64,000 nucleotides of DNA from Plasmodiophora brassicae (lineage: Eukaryota > Endomyxa: Phytomyxea > Phytomyxea > Plasmodiophorida), in the NCBI GenBank assembly GCA_036867785.1, contig CP145410.1:1879041-1943040 (forward strand), in the 5' to 3' direction. Every line of letters begins with the position of its first letter. The first letter of the stretch is position 1. Below, piece by piece: positions 54,001 to 63,667 of the stretch. Both the position numbers and the translations under genes were made by a program. The notes below the pieces were generated by a model. The model was not told the DNA's origin. It was given only the letters and a program-made list of their open reading frames with translations, and did not search any database.

Positions 54001-56362
54001 GCCATGCAATGCGTTCGGTCTGTTTGTTGACGGCTTCATTGATGTCGACGGTCAGCCGATGGCCGCGAACCTCCGTGTCCTTCTTGTCGACGACCAGACA
54101 CGGCGACGCGTACCTGCTGTGCGGATTGCGGTACACAAAATCGTTTTCCGCCAAGGTCCCTACATGATCATCCATGAATTTTTGGTGTTCGAGGGTATAC
54201 CTTCGTGTTCGGCAACGGACAGGACGAGCATCTGCTTTGAAGTGTAGTTTCAGTGGACTTACCTTCGCAGGTGGATCACGGCCAAGCTTCGTTCGCCATA
54301 TGTCTTTGTGTCGATTGACAGTTGTGCGTAGACGCGGGACTTGATCGTTAGGGAAACCGGAGTCAGTTGCACGTTGTATCATCCGGTCTATTGCCCTGTC
54401 CACGTCTGTATCGGAGTGTTCTCCGATTTCGACATCATAGTCGTCACCCGGATCATTGGTGTCCAATTGGGGCTCATGATCGCGAGTTGTTCCACTTACC
54501 TCCGGGTGTCTTACCGCTCTCATCGTGATCCCTTGACCACCTGGGGCGTGACGTTCCGGGGTCGGATCCGCTTCGATGATGATAGGACCATTTGCCTCGA
54601 TTAACATCTCCTTCAGTTGTGTAGCTGGATTGATACCCAACGCGTCCAGTTCCGGGGCTCCTAAAAGGACAATGTCATCAGATAGGTCTTCGCGACATAC
54701 GTTGATTTCCCGCCCGCGTAGATGTGCAGGTTTGCCATGCGAAGGTGGGACAATGGTGATGTCCACGATCGCTGTGGCGACAATTGTTGTCGTAGCCCCG
54801 ATCGTTGCAAGTTTCGCCTCCGTTGGATGGTCGAACACTTTGACTGGGACATGCTGGATGGCTTGAATCCGTAGCAGTTGCGATTGCGAAATGACGGTCT
54901 TCGTCGCACCACTATCGGCTTCGAATGGAAGGTCGAGCGAGTTCTGGAAGCGAAGTCTCATAGGGGACGGTGTTGACGGCGACGGCGGGCCCATGCGCTT
55001 TGCCGTGTCTGCGTTGCCCTTACTCTCCTCCTTCTCTTTGCGCTCTTTCTGGAACTTTTCAATGGCAGCTTTGCGTTCTCCTTGAGTTGCCTTCGGGCAC
55101 ACTTGGACCCAGTGCTGCTCCTTGCAGATTAGGCAACCTGCCTTTGGAGGATCCTTACCTTCGAAACGTTTTCGGATGTGCTCGGGGATGTCCCTCGATT
55201 CGTCTTTCGTTTGCGATGTGGACGATTGAGCTGTCTTCAGTCCGATCGGATTTGTCGGATGCTTGCCGCCATTCCTATTCGGAGCAACAACGTCCTTACC
55301 TTTCTTACCTGCAGGTGGGGACATGGTCTGCGCTGGAGACTTCTTCTTCTCAGCTTGCAGCCGGAAGTGTTTGTCCTGCTCTTTGGCAAGACGGTCGACG
55401 AGGTCGAAGAATTTGAGCTCGTCCTTCTCAGCGTCCCTGCACCCTCCGAACTCGATCGCGCGTTCGACTAGAACCGCAAGGTCAGTGGGACGGATACCTC
55501 CGCGTAATACCTTGATCTTGCGCTTGGTTCCTTTCGTTCCTTTGGCGTATGTGTCTTGTAGCCCATAGTCGTCGATTAGCTCATCGAACTTGGCGAAGAA
55601 AGACGTGACACGTTCCTCAATACTCTTGATTGACAGGTTCATGACCACTGTCTTCGTGAGAAGCGCCTTGATGTCTGTCGAACTCTCGACATCAGCCTCC
55701 CTGCGTTGGACTGACCTCAAGTAGCTCATGATGTCGCCATCCGTGATCGTGCTGGCGGGTTGACGTAGGCGATATTTCGACATCCCTCTGAGGACGTCCT
55801 CGGTAATGCATGACTTCACCGTTGGCGGATGAATATCCTCCTTGTAGATCAGTCGGCGCTCGTTAACGATCTCGACGTGTTTCCTATATTTCTTGAGGAA
55901 ATCGTTAATTCCGTCCTTGGCCGTAAGGCTCAGGGTACGTAGGATGGGCGGTTTCAAAGGCATAAAGATCGGGCTCTTACCGTGCAGGTTTGTTGACTGA
56001 AGCCCTCGATCGATTTCGTCATCTGTCGACGATTCATGCTCCTTGGCCTCGGCGTCGGAGTTGGTCCTGGCGTCGTCCTCCATCTGTAGACGAACGGGCG
56101 CTCTGCGGCCACCTCCTGCCATTAAGTGAGTTCGTTTGCTTGGGGCTCTTTGCGCAAGAAGCTTCTGTGCTAACGCCGCCGCTGCCCACTACGGGGGCGG
56201 TCGGTCGCAAGAGTCGGCGCCTGGTGATATAACGAACTGATGTATTTGGACAGGATCGTCACAGCAAGGGCCGCTGCGGGGTCGAGTACGGTCATGATCA
56301 TGTGACCGGGTGGCAGCAGCATCTGAGCAGCATCATCTGAGTACTGGTACTCTGGATGAACA
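51027..56362 (-). mobile_element. Ty3/Gypsy chromovirus, element 2, with 197-bp LTRs
   Basis: Direct repeats 51027-51223 and 56166-56362 match along their length (on the complement TGTTCATCC...GTTAGCACA). A purine run (ACGGGGAG) precedes the 3' LTR on the element's strand. It abuts element 1 with a single T (51026) between their LTRs, in opposite orientation. The 5 bp flanking each side (GACAT and TGTTC) do not match, so no target duplication. Confidence 0.87.
51233..56122 (-). CDS. Gag-Pol polyprotein with chromodomain (element 2)
   Basis: 1629 aa from ATG 56122, 43 nt inside the 5' LTR. In order: gag; zinc knuckle CLICKEQHWVQVC (about residue 328); protease EADSGATKT (about 400); reverse transcriptase with LTVDINEAVNK and WIDDI (about 789); RNase H (FPDASD, FTDHRNL about 1031); integrase with HCLRN zinc region and HYDFLFLS core (about 1255); chromodomain (ELLINWIGFEATDNSWEP, about 1565-1615). 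It is clearly diverged from element 1 throughout, so this is a separate family. No stop or frameshift is present. Confidence 0.92.
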   Translation of the reverse strand: MAGGGRRAPVRLQMEDDARTNSDAEAKEHESSTDDEIDRGLQSTNLHGKSPIFMPLKPPILRTLSLTAKDGINDFLKKYRKHVEIVNERRLIYKEDIHPPTVKSCITEDVLRGMSKYRLRQPASTITDGDIMSYLRSVQRREADVESSTDIKALLTKTVVMNLSIKSIEERVTSFFAKFDELIDDYGLQDTYAKGTKGTKRKIKVLRGGIRPTDLAVLVERAIEFGGCRDAEKDELKFFDLVDRLAKEQDKHFRLQAEKKKSPAQTMSPPAGKKGKDVVAPNRNGGKHPTNPIGLKTAQSSTSQTKDESRDIPEHIRKRFEGKDPPKAGCLICKEQHWVQVCPKATQGERKAAIEKFQKERKEKEESKGNADTAKRMGPPSPSTPSPMRLRFQNSLDLPFEADSGATKTVISQSQLLRIQAIQHVPVKVFDHPTEAKLATIGATTTIVATAIVDITIVPPSHGKPAHLRGREINVCREDLSDDIVLLGAPELDALGINPATQLKEMLIEANGPIIIEADPTPERHAPGGQGITMRAVRHPEVSGTTRDHEPQLDTNDPGDDYDVEIGEHSDTDVDRAIDRMIQRATDSGFPNDQVPRLRTTVNRHKDIWRTKLGRDPPAKVSPLKLHFKADARPVRCRTRRYTLEHQKFMDDHVGTLAENDFVYRNPHSRYASPCLVVDKKDTEVRGHRLTVDINEAVNKQTERIAWPMPHIDIILTYLRSATIFMLFDAFKGYWQFPLHPDSQEACSFMTHIATFTPRRIIQGIADCVFAFQAGMQQVLGKLLYICALLWIDDILGYVSGFGAYMDTLESLLNAFDEFGVKLNPDRCQLYLTSVTWCGRVISADGVSFDRSYLNALHDLSTPITAADLQQFLSGLNWVRSVIPQFAAHVHPLQDLLLSASRSVSSLKKSHLRRVRLADIGWTTDHLTSFNSLKHRLSEAMTLAHPKDEWIMCLFPDASDRFWSVFLSQIPPEDIDLPYGEQHHEPLSFISGTFRGSQLKWATIEKEAYAIIEGCYRLRHFISMSKLALRIFTDHRNLVFILNPASVARISRTTGDRLERWRLQIIDLDFHIEHIAGEDNVWADLATRWGVALQPLSSFSPPSFRSIRHMAINLDFDDYKMTDEFIWPSADEISNAQTDYIRQHDLSAVSDILQLEGDMSLHLSPESGWRTPDNQLWVPSHALQLRIAVISHMGLSGHQLAASTISSIAQLFWWPDLDSFVRAFVDKCLHCLRNKDSMIPRPYGTAMHADKPNKVIHYDFLFLSKPRPGDSHQLRYVLVLKDDATAFVELIPCQFADHSVVAESLLDWFKRFGIVFQHVSDRGTHFKNAVIAELNSRLHCNHHFTTAYTPWANGTVEVVNKRLLFLLKSLLSELNLPFQDWPYVLPLINMTVNHTVRSSVGYAPVTMFTGLPPSTPISIIFNKRIDAVIDVPLTPDRLKEMTTELTDSLEDMHKEVARTRTHLRDLKQRARRRRRNVREINFTTGDYVLVANHGKHSKSEYNWTGPAQIIDTINDWVYRVRDLLTDHISDVHAQRLMFYADAHLNVTSSLKHNIALTGVAYQVNAVEDIRVNSTSGDTELLINWIGFEATDNSWEPYSVMAADVPDIVRAFLERQAEGDPLCSRLLADF

Positions 56363-56947
56363 TGTTCCCTCATTGCGTTATGTATGAATATAGGCGGCCT
56401 TGCGGGCAGGGGCGGTGGAGGGTACGACCGTTGTTGTTCACATCCAGTTGCATCATTTGACATGCAGGTTTTAGGCCCTGAGGATGTTCGTGGGTGGCGG
56501 ACAATGAAGCTCTGCCACTTAGGCGATCCGGAAGGCATATTGGCGTCGTGGTTAACGGCGGATCGGCGCCCATCAAGAAACAGCTACCGTTCAATAAACC
56601 ATTCGTTAATCTTATTCTATTCTATTGTTAACGGCAATACCAAATACGATAGTGTCTCAGAATCTGGGGTACCATTCTATTCTATTACTGGACGGAGGAA
56701 AAATTCAATCGAGATTTTTGGAGAATGCCCGTGGAGCGCATTTTTTGGGAAATCCGGTCCCGAAAACGGCACTTAATTGGCACTACCTAGTGCCGAATTG
56801 GTGCCGCTAAACGCCGAAAAGGTGCCGATTGGGTAATGAAGGGGACGGCACTAATTCGGCACTGATATTTTTCCAGTGAACGCCTGGGCAACAGATACTT
56901 GGTCGGCCACGATACGAGGAATATCCTAGATCGATCACGGCCAAAGC
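56363..56947. promoter_or_regulatory. Upstream region of the GH71 gene with GGCAC/GTGCC repeats
   Basis: About 585 bp. A repeated ATTCTATTCTATT motif occurs at about 56,613-56,626 and 56,673-56,686. Between 56,770 and 56,868 there are about seven GGCAC or GTGCC half-sites, several paired as imperfect palindromes (for example GGCACTAATTCGGCAC and TAGTGCCGAATTGGTGCC). These could be binding sites or the relic of a small element. Confidence 0.45.
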
Positions 56948-58960
56948 ATGATGGCGAACGTTGTCCTGTTGTTGAGTGTGGTTGGATGCGCAACGGCGTC
57001 CTGTCCCGGGGATGCGCCAGTGAAAACACCGACCACGAATGGGAAATTCCTGTTCGCCCACTATATGATCTTCTCGCCGTCAACCAACTCTACCATGGCC
57101 GGGTTCCAGCGCGATATTCTCCTTGCGCAATCGGCCGGCATTGACGGGTTCGCATTGAACCTGGCCGTCTGGAGCGGGTCGCCGGTATACCGGCAAAGGG
57201 CAACTTTGATATTTGACGCCGCAGACCAGCTGAATACCGGATTCCAGCTGATGTTCAGTCTTGACATGAGCAAGAACATGCCACAGGCCGATATCGTTAG
57301 CATTCTGACTACGTTCTCGTCCCGATCCAGTCAGGCGTACCGAAATGGAAAACAGATGCTGTCAACATTCGTCGGCCAGGCGATTCCGGGCGTCGGGAAC
57401 GTTAGCAATTGGTGGGCGTCCGCTTTCTCGCAGGCATCATTTATCACCGGCAAAGGCGTATACTTCATCCCGTTCTTCGTCCCGTCGGGTGGAAATTCCA
57501 CCACGGGTCTTCCTCGTGTCATTGATGTAACGAATATCATCGATAAGTACCCAGTCGTCGATGGATTGTTCAGCTGGAATTTGTTGGGATACCCGAACCC
57601 CTCCAAAGGTCTTGGCAAACTCCTAGGCGCCACGATTCCAGACAACGAGGTCAACTACCGCTTGGGATGTAACCAGCGATCACGCGCGTTCATGGCCTCC
57701 ATTGGGCCATGGTTCTCAACACACGACAGGCCGAAGTACATACTCTGTCGCTGCTTCCTTACCATCGTTCACTGATTTCTTTCAAACAGTCACAATGGAA
57801 TTTATGGCAATTATCGAGGGCCCACAATGTGGATGGAACGGTGGGAGACTATATATGAGACGCAGCCCGATCTCGTCGAAATCGTCACTTGGAACGATTA
57901 CGCAGAATCGTCGTACATCGGGCCACAAGCCCCGATGATCTACTCGTCAGAATGCCCCCCTGCCACAAATTACAGCCACGACGCATATTTGGAGTTGACC
58001 CGATACTTCAGTACGCGATGGAAGACTGGGGCGTACCCTGTAATTGGGCGTGAGAAGTTATTCATCTTCTATCGGACACATTCGAAGAATGCTGTGCCCA
58101 TGGCAGATCCGTACAATCCGAACCCGGTCAACAACAGCCAGGTGATCGACGACATGCTCTATGTTGCCACGATGCTGTATACGTCGGCCATGCTGACAAT
58201 GAATTCGGGATCGAATACGTCGACGGTGAGGGCTCCCACTGGATTCAGCATTTTTTCGCTTGGCCAGGATCAAGGATTGCAATCCGCTGTTCTGAAACGG
58301 AACGGCGATGTTATACTATCCGTTGTCGGTGATCTGCCGTTTAGCAACCACATCGTGTACCGGAACTTTAATGTATATTCGAAGTTCGTGCAAGCCGACA
58401 AATGTGTTCTTGCGGCAAAAACATCAACGAAGCGGCAGATAATGCAGTCGACCGCAACGCGGACTCCTGTACTGGCAACGGAATCGTTGAAGAAGCCCAT
58501 ATCTACTCAAGATTTCGCAAAGCCATCCCACACAACAATAGGCTTGAGACGGGCAACGAAATCAATTCGAAAAGTGGTATCGACTCGACATTCTCATGTC
58601 TCTACAAAGACGGGAAACCGTACAGCAATCCTGTTGTCACCGATTACAAAATCAGCGCGAAGCGCAATGTCGATTCGCGCGCTCCACTTCAAATCGCGAC
58701 GATCTACAACATGGATAGTTCACAACCAGAGATCCAGAACAATGCAAAATTTGGTCCCGTCGAATCAGGTTCGGGTGCTCAACACAGGCGTACGAAAGTC
58801 CACGGCACTGGCGAACAAGGCACCGAAACCTATATCGACGTCGTCTCAGCCCTTTGTGAATCACGCAAAAAGGAACGCGACGAGTTTCGCCAGTCGGGCA
58901 TCGAGAACTGATTCGCTCCAAGTCATATTCCTCCTCTACGTGATTGCCGAAATCCTGTAG
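56948..58960 (+). CDS. Glycoside hydrolase family 71, alpha-1,3-glucanase (mutanase)
   Basis: Exons 56948-57735 and 57790-58960 give 652 aa. A signal peptide (MMANVVLLLSVVGCATA) is followed by the GH71 barrel: FLFAHYMIFSPSTNSTMAGF, AQSAGIDGFALNLAVWSG, KGVYFIPFFVP, VVDGLFSWNLLGYP, GPTMWMERWETIYE and VEIVTWNDYAESSYIGP with the acidic residues expected of the site. A beta-rich C-terminal region follows. From about residue 480 a Lys/Ser/Thr/Arg-rich tail of about 170 residues ends in SLQVIFLLYVIAEIL, which could be a GPI-anchor signal. Such enzymes cleave alpha-1,3-glucan, a fungal cell-wall polymer, during remodelling, cell separation or attack on other fungi. The basic tail is atypical and may be a misread 3' part. 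Confidence 0.85.
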
Positions 58961-59659
58961 GATGTCAAAAAAGGACCAACAAGACGGCTGGTTTAGGGGG
59001 CCTCTATCTAAAATCTGTTCAAATACAGCCTGCTAAAATAAGAAGCGTCACAAGTCGCCCCGACCCGCACCAGCATACATCGGCCACTGCCACATGACCA
59101 CGCCTGCGCAGCGACCACTACGACCCGCCCAGCTCACATGCATATTCGGCACCCTGCAGCCCAGCATCTCGCCAGCTAGCGAGTTTAAAAACAGGAGCAG
59201 AACGGTGCCTACAAGAAATTTGAACGGACGCGCCTTGTACGATTGGACAGCGTCATCTACCCTGCACTGGGACGAAGGAGCACGTCCAGAACCAGGCGCC
59301 GCCGGTTCACTGCATGTTATAACAAAGAGTGACAAGGACGCGTTAACACATGAACATGTCAGTGGGCTGGATATTCCTGGTCAGCTACCGTCCTGCTCGC
59401 TGTCTTTGTCGTGCTCTTAACGATCGTTCTTCGAGTAATCCTTTCACTGTCAGGTAAATACGGCCAGCGCGTTGACTACCTCAGTGCGAGCGCTCAATAC
59501 ACGGGCGGGGTGGTGCGATGATCTTTTACGACTTGGTGATCTATTGTAGCCTCGGCGGACCGGGCGCCGAAACTGCAGCGGAGTCCGCCGCCTCTCCCCG
59601 GTTCCCCCGCCAGCATCGGCATCGCCACCTCGTCGCCCATCGTCCGCCGGCCTTTACCC
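58961..59659. other. Intergenic region upstream of WS/DGAT
   Basis: About 700 bp. No domain-bearing frame; a 109-codon stretch at 59,094-59,420 has no recognisable features. It should contain the WS/DGAT promoter. Confidence 0.4.
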
Positions 59660-61108
59660 ATGGCCACTCAGACCCTGCTAGATATATTCGCCACCTACCT
59701 CCGCCACGTATTGGCCTTTCTGAATACGGTCGTTCTGTACCTCGCGCAATGTTTCAAGATGATGCCCGACAGCGCAGTGCCAACGGGTCCCTCATGTTCG
59801 GATGGTACACGTTTCTCGCGCCGGATGTCCTTCATCAGCCGGAAATTATACGAGTCGGCGTTCCCGTTGGATGCCCACGTGCCGACGCCCATCACCCATC
59901 TTCTCTTTCGTTTCGCGGATGGATGCCCGTCGCGTGCAGCACTTTGCAAGTCGGTGCGCGACGGCATCCTCCAACGCGATGCATTCTGGCGGTTCCGATC
60001 GACGCTGCTGCCTGGTGCCACCGACTTCACTCCTCTCGATATCGATGAAATTGACCTGTCGCAATGCGTGCTCCGACATGATGTTGACCTGCCAGATGAC
60101 GCCGCTGTTCATGCGTTTATCGAGACCATCTGTCTGGATTCATTCCCAGTCGGCCGCCCGCTATGGTCGATGCATATCCTACCACCTAATTCTGTTCTCG
60201 TCCGCATTCATCATGCTCTGGCCGATGGTATTGGCCAGGTTCATGTTCTGAGCTCCATTGTCGAAGGTGCCACGCACTTGACAGCCAAGTCTGCTGCAGT
60301 CCATCGCCCATCGGTACCGCCGACCGCCTATGCTCTCAACACTCTGCGCTCCTTGTTTAAGCTTCTTGTCTTGCCTCTCCGTCGTGACTCGCACACCGCC
60401 TTGACGTCGCACCCTGTCTGTACGCCCCCATACGCCGTTCTCTGCGCTCCACCCATCCGCCTGGCTGCTTTGAAATCCATCAAGAACGCCGCCGGGTGCA
60501 CGATCAATGATGTGGTCATGACGGCGCTGGCCGGTGCCTGCCGTCGTTACGTGTCCCGCAACGACCCCTCGGCGCCGCTGACGAACCTGTCGATGCGCGC
60601 CATGGTGCCGTTCGCGTTCAGTCGTTCGTCATCCGACCCGGTCCACAACCTGTGGTGCTTCCTATCCGTACCGTTGCAGGTGTCGGCTAGCGACAGTACG
60701 TCGCGTCTCAAGGGGACCGTCGACGAGATGACCCGCCTGAAGACGAGTCCGGAGCCATACCTGCAGTTAGGGTTGCAGAAGCTGATCGCCAAGGTCGTAC
60801 CGGAATCCTTACAGCGTCAAGTCGTCCGCGACTTGTTCCTGTCGCATTCGATTGTGATCAGCAACGTTCCGGGCCCGCAAGTTCCCGTCGTTATCGCCGG
60901 ATCCACAGTCACCGGCGTGCAAACCTTCATGACGAACATCCTGCCGCAGATGCTTGTCTCGTCGTACAACGGGGTCGTCAACGTGTCGCTGACCGTCCAG
61001 CGCCAGGCTATACCCCAGCCACAGTCGCTGCTCGACGATTTCGTCGACGAGTGCCGCGACCTGGCCCGGTCTTACAACGTTGACCCAGCCTGCGTCACCG
61101 TCATCTGA
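59660..61108 (+). CDS. Wax ester synthase/diacylglycerol acyltransferase (WS/DGAT, bacterial type)
   Basis: A single exon of 482 aa. The N-terminus has a hydrophobic stretch (LRHVLAFLNTVVLYLAQCF) that could anchor it to the ER or lipid droplets. The acyltransferase motif is HHALADG (HHxxxDG). Later family motifs are present: NDVVMTALAGACRRY, AMVPFAFS, and VISNVPGP before the C-terminal domain. The enzyme esterifies fatty alcohols or diacylglycerol with acyl-CoA to make storage lipid. WS/DGATs are typical of actinobacteria, proteobacteria and plants and are patchy elsewhere. The lack of introns here, against intron-rich neighbours, is compatible with transfer but not proof. Confidence 0.9.
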   Translation: MATQTLLDIFATYLRHVLAFLNTVVLYLAQCFKMMPDSAVPTGPSCSDGTRFSRRMSFISRKLYESAFPLDAHVPTPITHLLFRFADGCPSRAALCKSVRDGILQRDAFWRFRSTLLPGATDFTPLDIDEIDLSQCVLRHDVDLPDDAAVHAFIETICLDSFPVGRPLWSMHILPPNSVLVRIHHALADGIGQVHVLSSIVEGATHLTAKSAAVHRPSVPPTAYALNTLRSLFKLLVLPLRRDSHTALTSHPVCTPPYAVLCAPPIRLAALKSIKNAAGCTINDVVMTALAGACRRYVSRNDPSAPLTNLSMRAMVPFAFSRSSSDPVHNLWCFLSVPLQVSASDSTSRLKGTVDEMTRLKTSPEPYLQLGLQKLIAKVVPESLQRQVVRDLFLSHSIVISNVPGPQVPVVIAGSTVTGVQTFMTNILPQMLVSSYNGVVNVSLTVQRQAIPQPQSLLDDFVDECRDLARSYNVDPACVTVI

Positions 61109-61341
61109 TCGTCCGTGGCCGTAAACGCGATTGTCCAACGGCAGCAGTAAAACGCCAACGTCTTCAGCCAGCATACCATAGCGCAAGTGACGACGTATAT
61201 ACGCACGGGCTGTCTTGTCAGCCGACTGCTGCACGATTGATTCGGCGGGCGCGACATTGCGAGCGCGCACTTGCTCGTTGCGGGTTGACCTGCAACTGCG
61301 GCGCTGCCTGTCTGCTGTGGCAGCGGCGCCCGTCTCCGGCA

Positions 61342-62451
61342 ATGTTCCGCCTGTGGAAGGTAATACGTGCGCGACACCTGCTTGGTGCCGCTGGCGGCAG
61401 CGCCATCGCATATTCCGCCTGGAACACGCCTCCCGTGCCTCCGTCGCTGGCGGAACCGGCGACGCCCGTCCAATCCACCATCGTACGTAGTAGCCGACGC
61501 ACGTGCCTAGGTATCCTGTTATGGGTTCCAGTCGCTCTGACACGAGGGGCTGTACAGCGATGGGCAGCTAGAGCGCTCCCGCACCGGGCCACCTCGAGAA
61601 TGTACGGGCTCATGGCGGGATGGCATATTCCCGAATTCCTGCGTTCGCCTATCTTCGGGGCCTGGGCCTTCTTCTTCAATGCCGACCTGGACGAGGCCAG
61701 ATACCCGCCGCGCGCCTACACGACCTTGAACGACTTCTTCACGCGCCCGTTGAAGGACGGTATACGACCCATTGATGCCGTTGCCGATGTTGTCTCGCCT
61801 GCCGATGGGCTCGTCACGATGTACGTTTCCGCCCGTGATGGCTGGCAACGTGTGCCTCACTCTCGGCGGTGTAGATGCGGGCAGGTGTCGCCGCATGGGC
61901 GTCTGGACCAGATCAAAGACTCGTCGTATGCGCTGGACGGGTTCCTGGGGTGCGCACCCGAACCGGGGCCGGGATCCTCCCTGTACTACTGCGTTGTGTA
62001 CCTGGCGCCGGGCGATTACCATCGGTTCCATTCGCCGTCCCGATGGCATATCTGCGAGCGAATGCATATCGCTGGCGATCTGCTGTCCGTGGCGCCCGCC
62101 CTGGTGAGACGCGTCCCCGGCCTGTTCACCATGAACGAACGCGTATCGCTGATTGGGCAATGGGCGCACGGGTTCTATTCGCTAACCGCCGTCGGCGCCT
62201 TCAATGTCGGGTCCATCCGTATCAACATGGATGACGATCTGGTGACCAACTTGCACGGCAGCCAGGTCGGTATGCCGCCGCTGCGACGCCCGTTCATGCA
62301 CTTAAGCGAACGGGGTGACGAGCTCGGCCGGTTCATGCTCGGGTCCACCCTGGTCGTTGTCTGGGAGGCACCCGACAAGCAGTTCGAGTTTACTGTCCAG
62401 CCGGGCCAGGTTGTACGTGTCGGGCAATCGATCGGCTCGGTTACGTTATAA
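61342..62451 (+). CDS. PSD: Phosphatidylserine decarboxylase
   Basis: Exons 61342-61820 and 61875-62451 give 351 aa. The 54-nt intron is stop-free and in frame; removing it restores VTICGQVSPHGRLDQIK in place of an arginine/cysteine-rich insert. Family motifs: SPADG, YHRFHSP, VGAFNVGSI and the autocatalytic cleavage site LGST (FMLGSTLVVVW), where the serine becomes the pyruvoyl group. The N-terminus has an Ala/Gly segment and a basic region that would suit mitochondrial import and an inner-membrane anchor, as in Psd1. It converts phosphatidylserine to phosphatidylethanolamine. The upstream frame is open but has no earlier ATG. Confidence 0.95.
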   Translation: MFRLWKVIRARHLLGAAGGSAIAYSAWNTPPVPPSLAEPATPVQSTIVRSSRRTCLGILLWVPVALTRGAVQRWAARALPHRATSRMYGLMAGWHIPEFLRSPIFGAWAFFFNADLDEARYPPRAYTTLNDFFTRPLKDGIRPIDAVADVVSPADGLVTMYVSARDGWQRVPHSRRCRCGQVSPHGRLDQIKDSSYALDGFLGCAPEPGPGSSLYYCVVYLAPGDYHRFHSPSRWHICERMHIAGDLLSVAPALVRRVPGLFTMNERVSLIGQWAHGFYSLTAVGAFNVGSIRINMDDDLVTNLHGSQVGMPPLRRPFMHLSERGDELGRFMLGSTLVVVWEAPDKQFEFTVQPGQVVRVGQSIGSVTL

Positions 62452-62626
62452 ACGTGTCCGCACCGCTGTTTATCGCCGCTACTCATGCGCAGGTGCTTTG
62501 CCGAACTGCTGGTGGATCACGACTCTTGTTGCAATGTCGTACGGTCCTGGGTTTGGAGGCTCGCAGTGACGCTCGTTTACTACAACAATCTATGTAGATG
62601 GATAAGGGATAACCGCGCCCGTCACA

Positions 62627-63665
62627 TCAGACAATATCGTTCGGCCGCGTTGGTATAAGGCTTTCCTTGATGTCGTATACGCGCTTGACCTCCTCCCAGA
62701 GACGCATATCCATCTGGACGATGGACTGCGTAGGCACATGACCGCTCTTGAGCTCCTCGTTATCCGGAGGCGTCTGATACGTGACGCGAAGTTCGCCGTC
62801 GTCGTCGACCTGGATCTGGGCATGCCCACTGCCGACCAGGAACGATAGGTCGAACAGGTTCTCGACAGTCTGCCCGAACGACACAGGGTTGACAATGAGC
62901 CTGAAGAACGGGTATCCAGTTGGCGCCGACTTCAAGATCTTGTGCAGGGTCGCCACTCGCGCGTCAGTCTGTGTTTGGACCAGGGTGGTAGCCGGTGCCT
63001 CAACACGATCGACGTGGACCGCATCGGTGTCCGGCGCCTCCCGACGGCGCTTTCGCGCTCGAGTCTTCTCTGCCGGTTCCGCTCCCGCCGTGTCCATCGT
63101 CAACAGGCCCGGCATGAAGTCGCAGGTGCGCACCGACACCAGGCAGTTACTCCCGTCCTTACCCAGCCGAACCCAGTCGATTGATGCGCCACGTTCGCGC
63201 ACGTCTTCGTCATCATCGTCGGCCATGTCCATCGAGAATTCAGACGCAATCCTCGCTATGAAGTCCTACAGCAGCGGTTAGGACGCATGCGACGGCATCG
63301 CTATCAGGACCCTGGTCTGGAGACGTACGTCAACGGAGACGAGGCTGAACTTCTCGGCCATTAGTCGCGTACTCTCGGCAGTCAACGATGCCATGAGTGA
63401 CAGTTCCTTGGCCTCGATGTTCGCCTCCGAAGGGTGCAGCACTACACAGACCGGATCAGTCTTCGCAGTGGGCTCCGACACGTCGCCCGACCTCGCTCGT
63501 GGATGGCATCATGCTGAGCGTGGAGTTCTTCCAGTACGGACGCGTCGCCAGCGAATATGGCGGCTCGCGACTCTTTCGTCCTCTTGACGAGCGCGCGCAG
63601 GTCCTGCCGCACGACGATCCGCTCGGCATCGGTCTGCTTCGTGCTATCGCCGAGCAGCCTGCGGG
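62627..63665 (-). CDS. NSE4: NSE4, kleisin subunit of the SMC5/6 complex, 5' truncated at the telomere
   Basis: On the complement, exons 63664-63492 (open at its 5' end), 63441-63329 and 63265-62627 give at least 307 residues. The C-terminal winged-helix domain is diagnostic: TGYPFFRLIVNPVSFGQTVE and NLFDLSFLVG. The N-terminal part shows VLHPSEANIEAKELSLMASL and, after the intron, DDFIARIASEF. Nse4 bridges the SMC5/6 heads with Nse1/Nse3 and is needed for DNA repair and replication-fork handling. The first visible exon (LLGDSTKQTDAERIVVRQDL) has no ATG before it meets the T(4-6)AGGG array at about 63,668. The start and promoter are missing. Whether any product is made is unknown; another full copy may exist elsewhere. 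Confidence 0.88.
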
Positions 63666-63667
63666 GC

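Noticed and set aside
46091-56122. Possibility that the two 1629-codon frames are copies of one element
   Set aside because: Equal length is coincidental: element 1's frame includes 74 codons before its first ATG, and the proteins and LTRs differ throughout.
59518-60048. Open frame overlapping the start of WS/DGAT
   Set aside because: Pro/Arg/His-rich and off-frame relative to the recognised acyltransferase.
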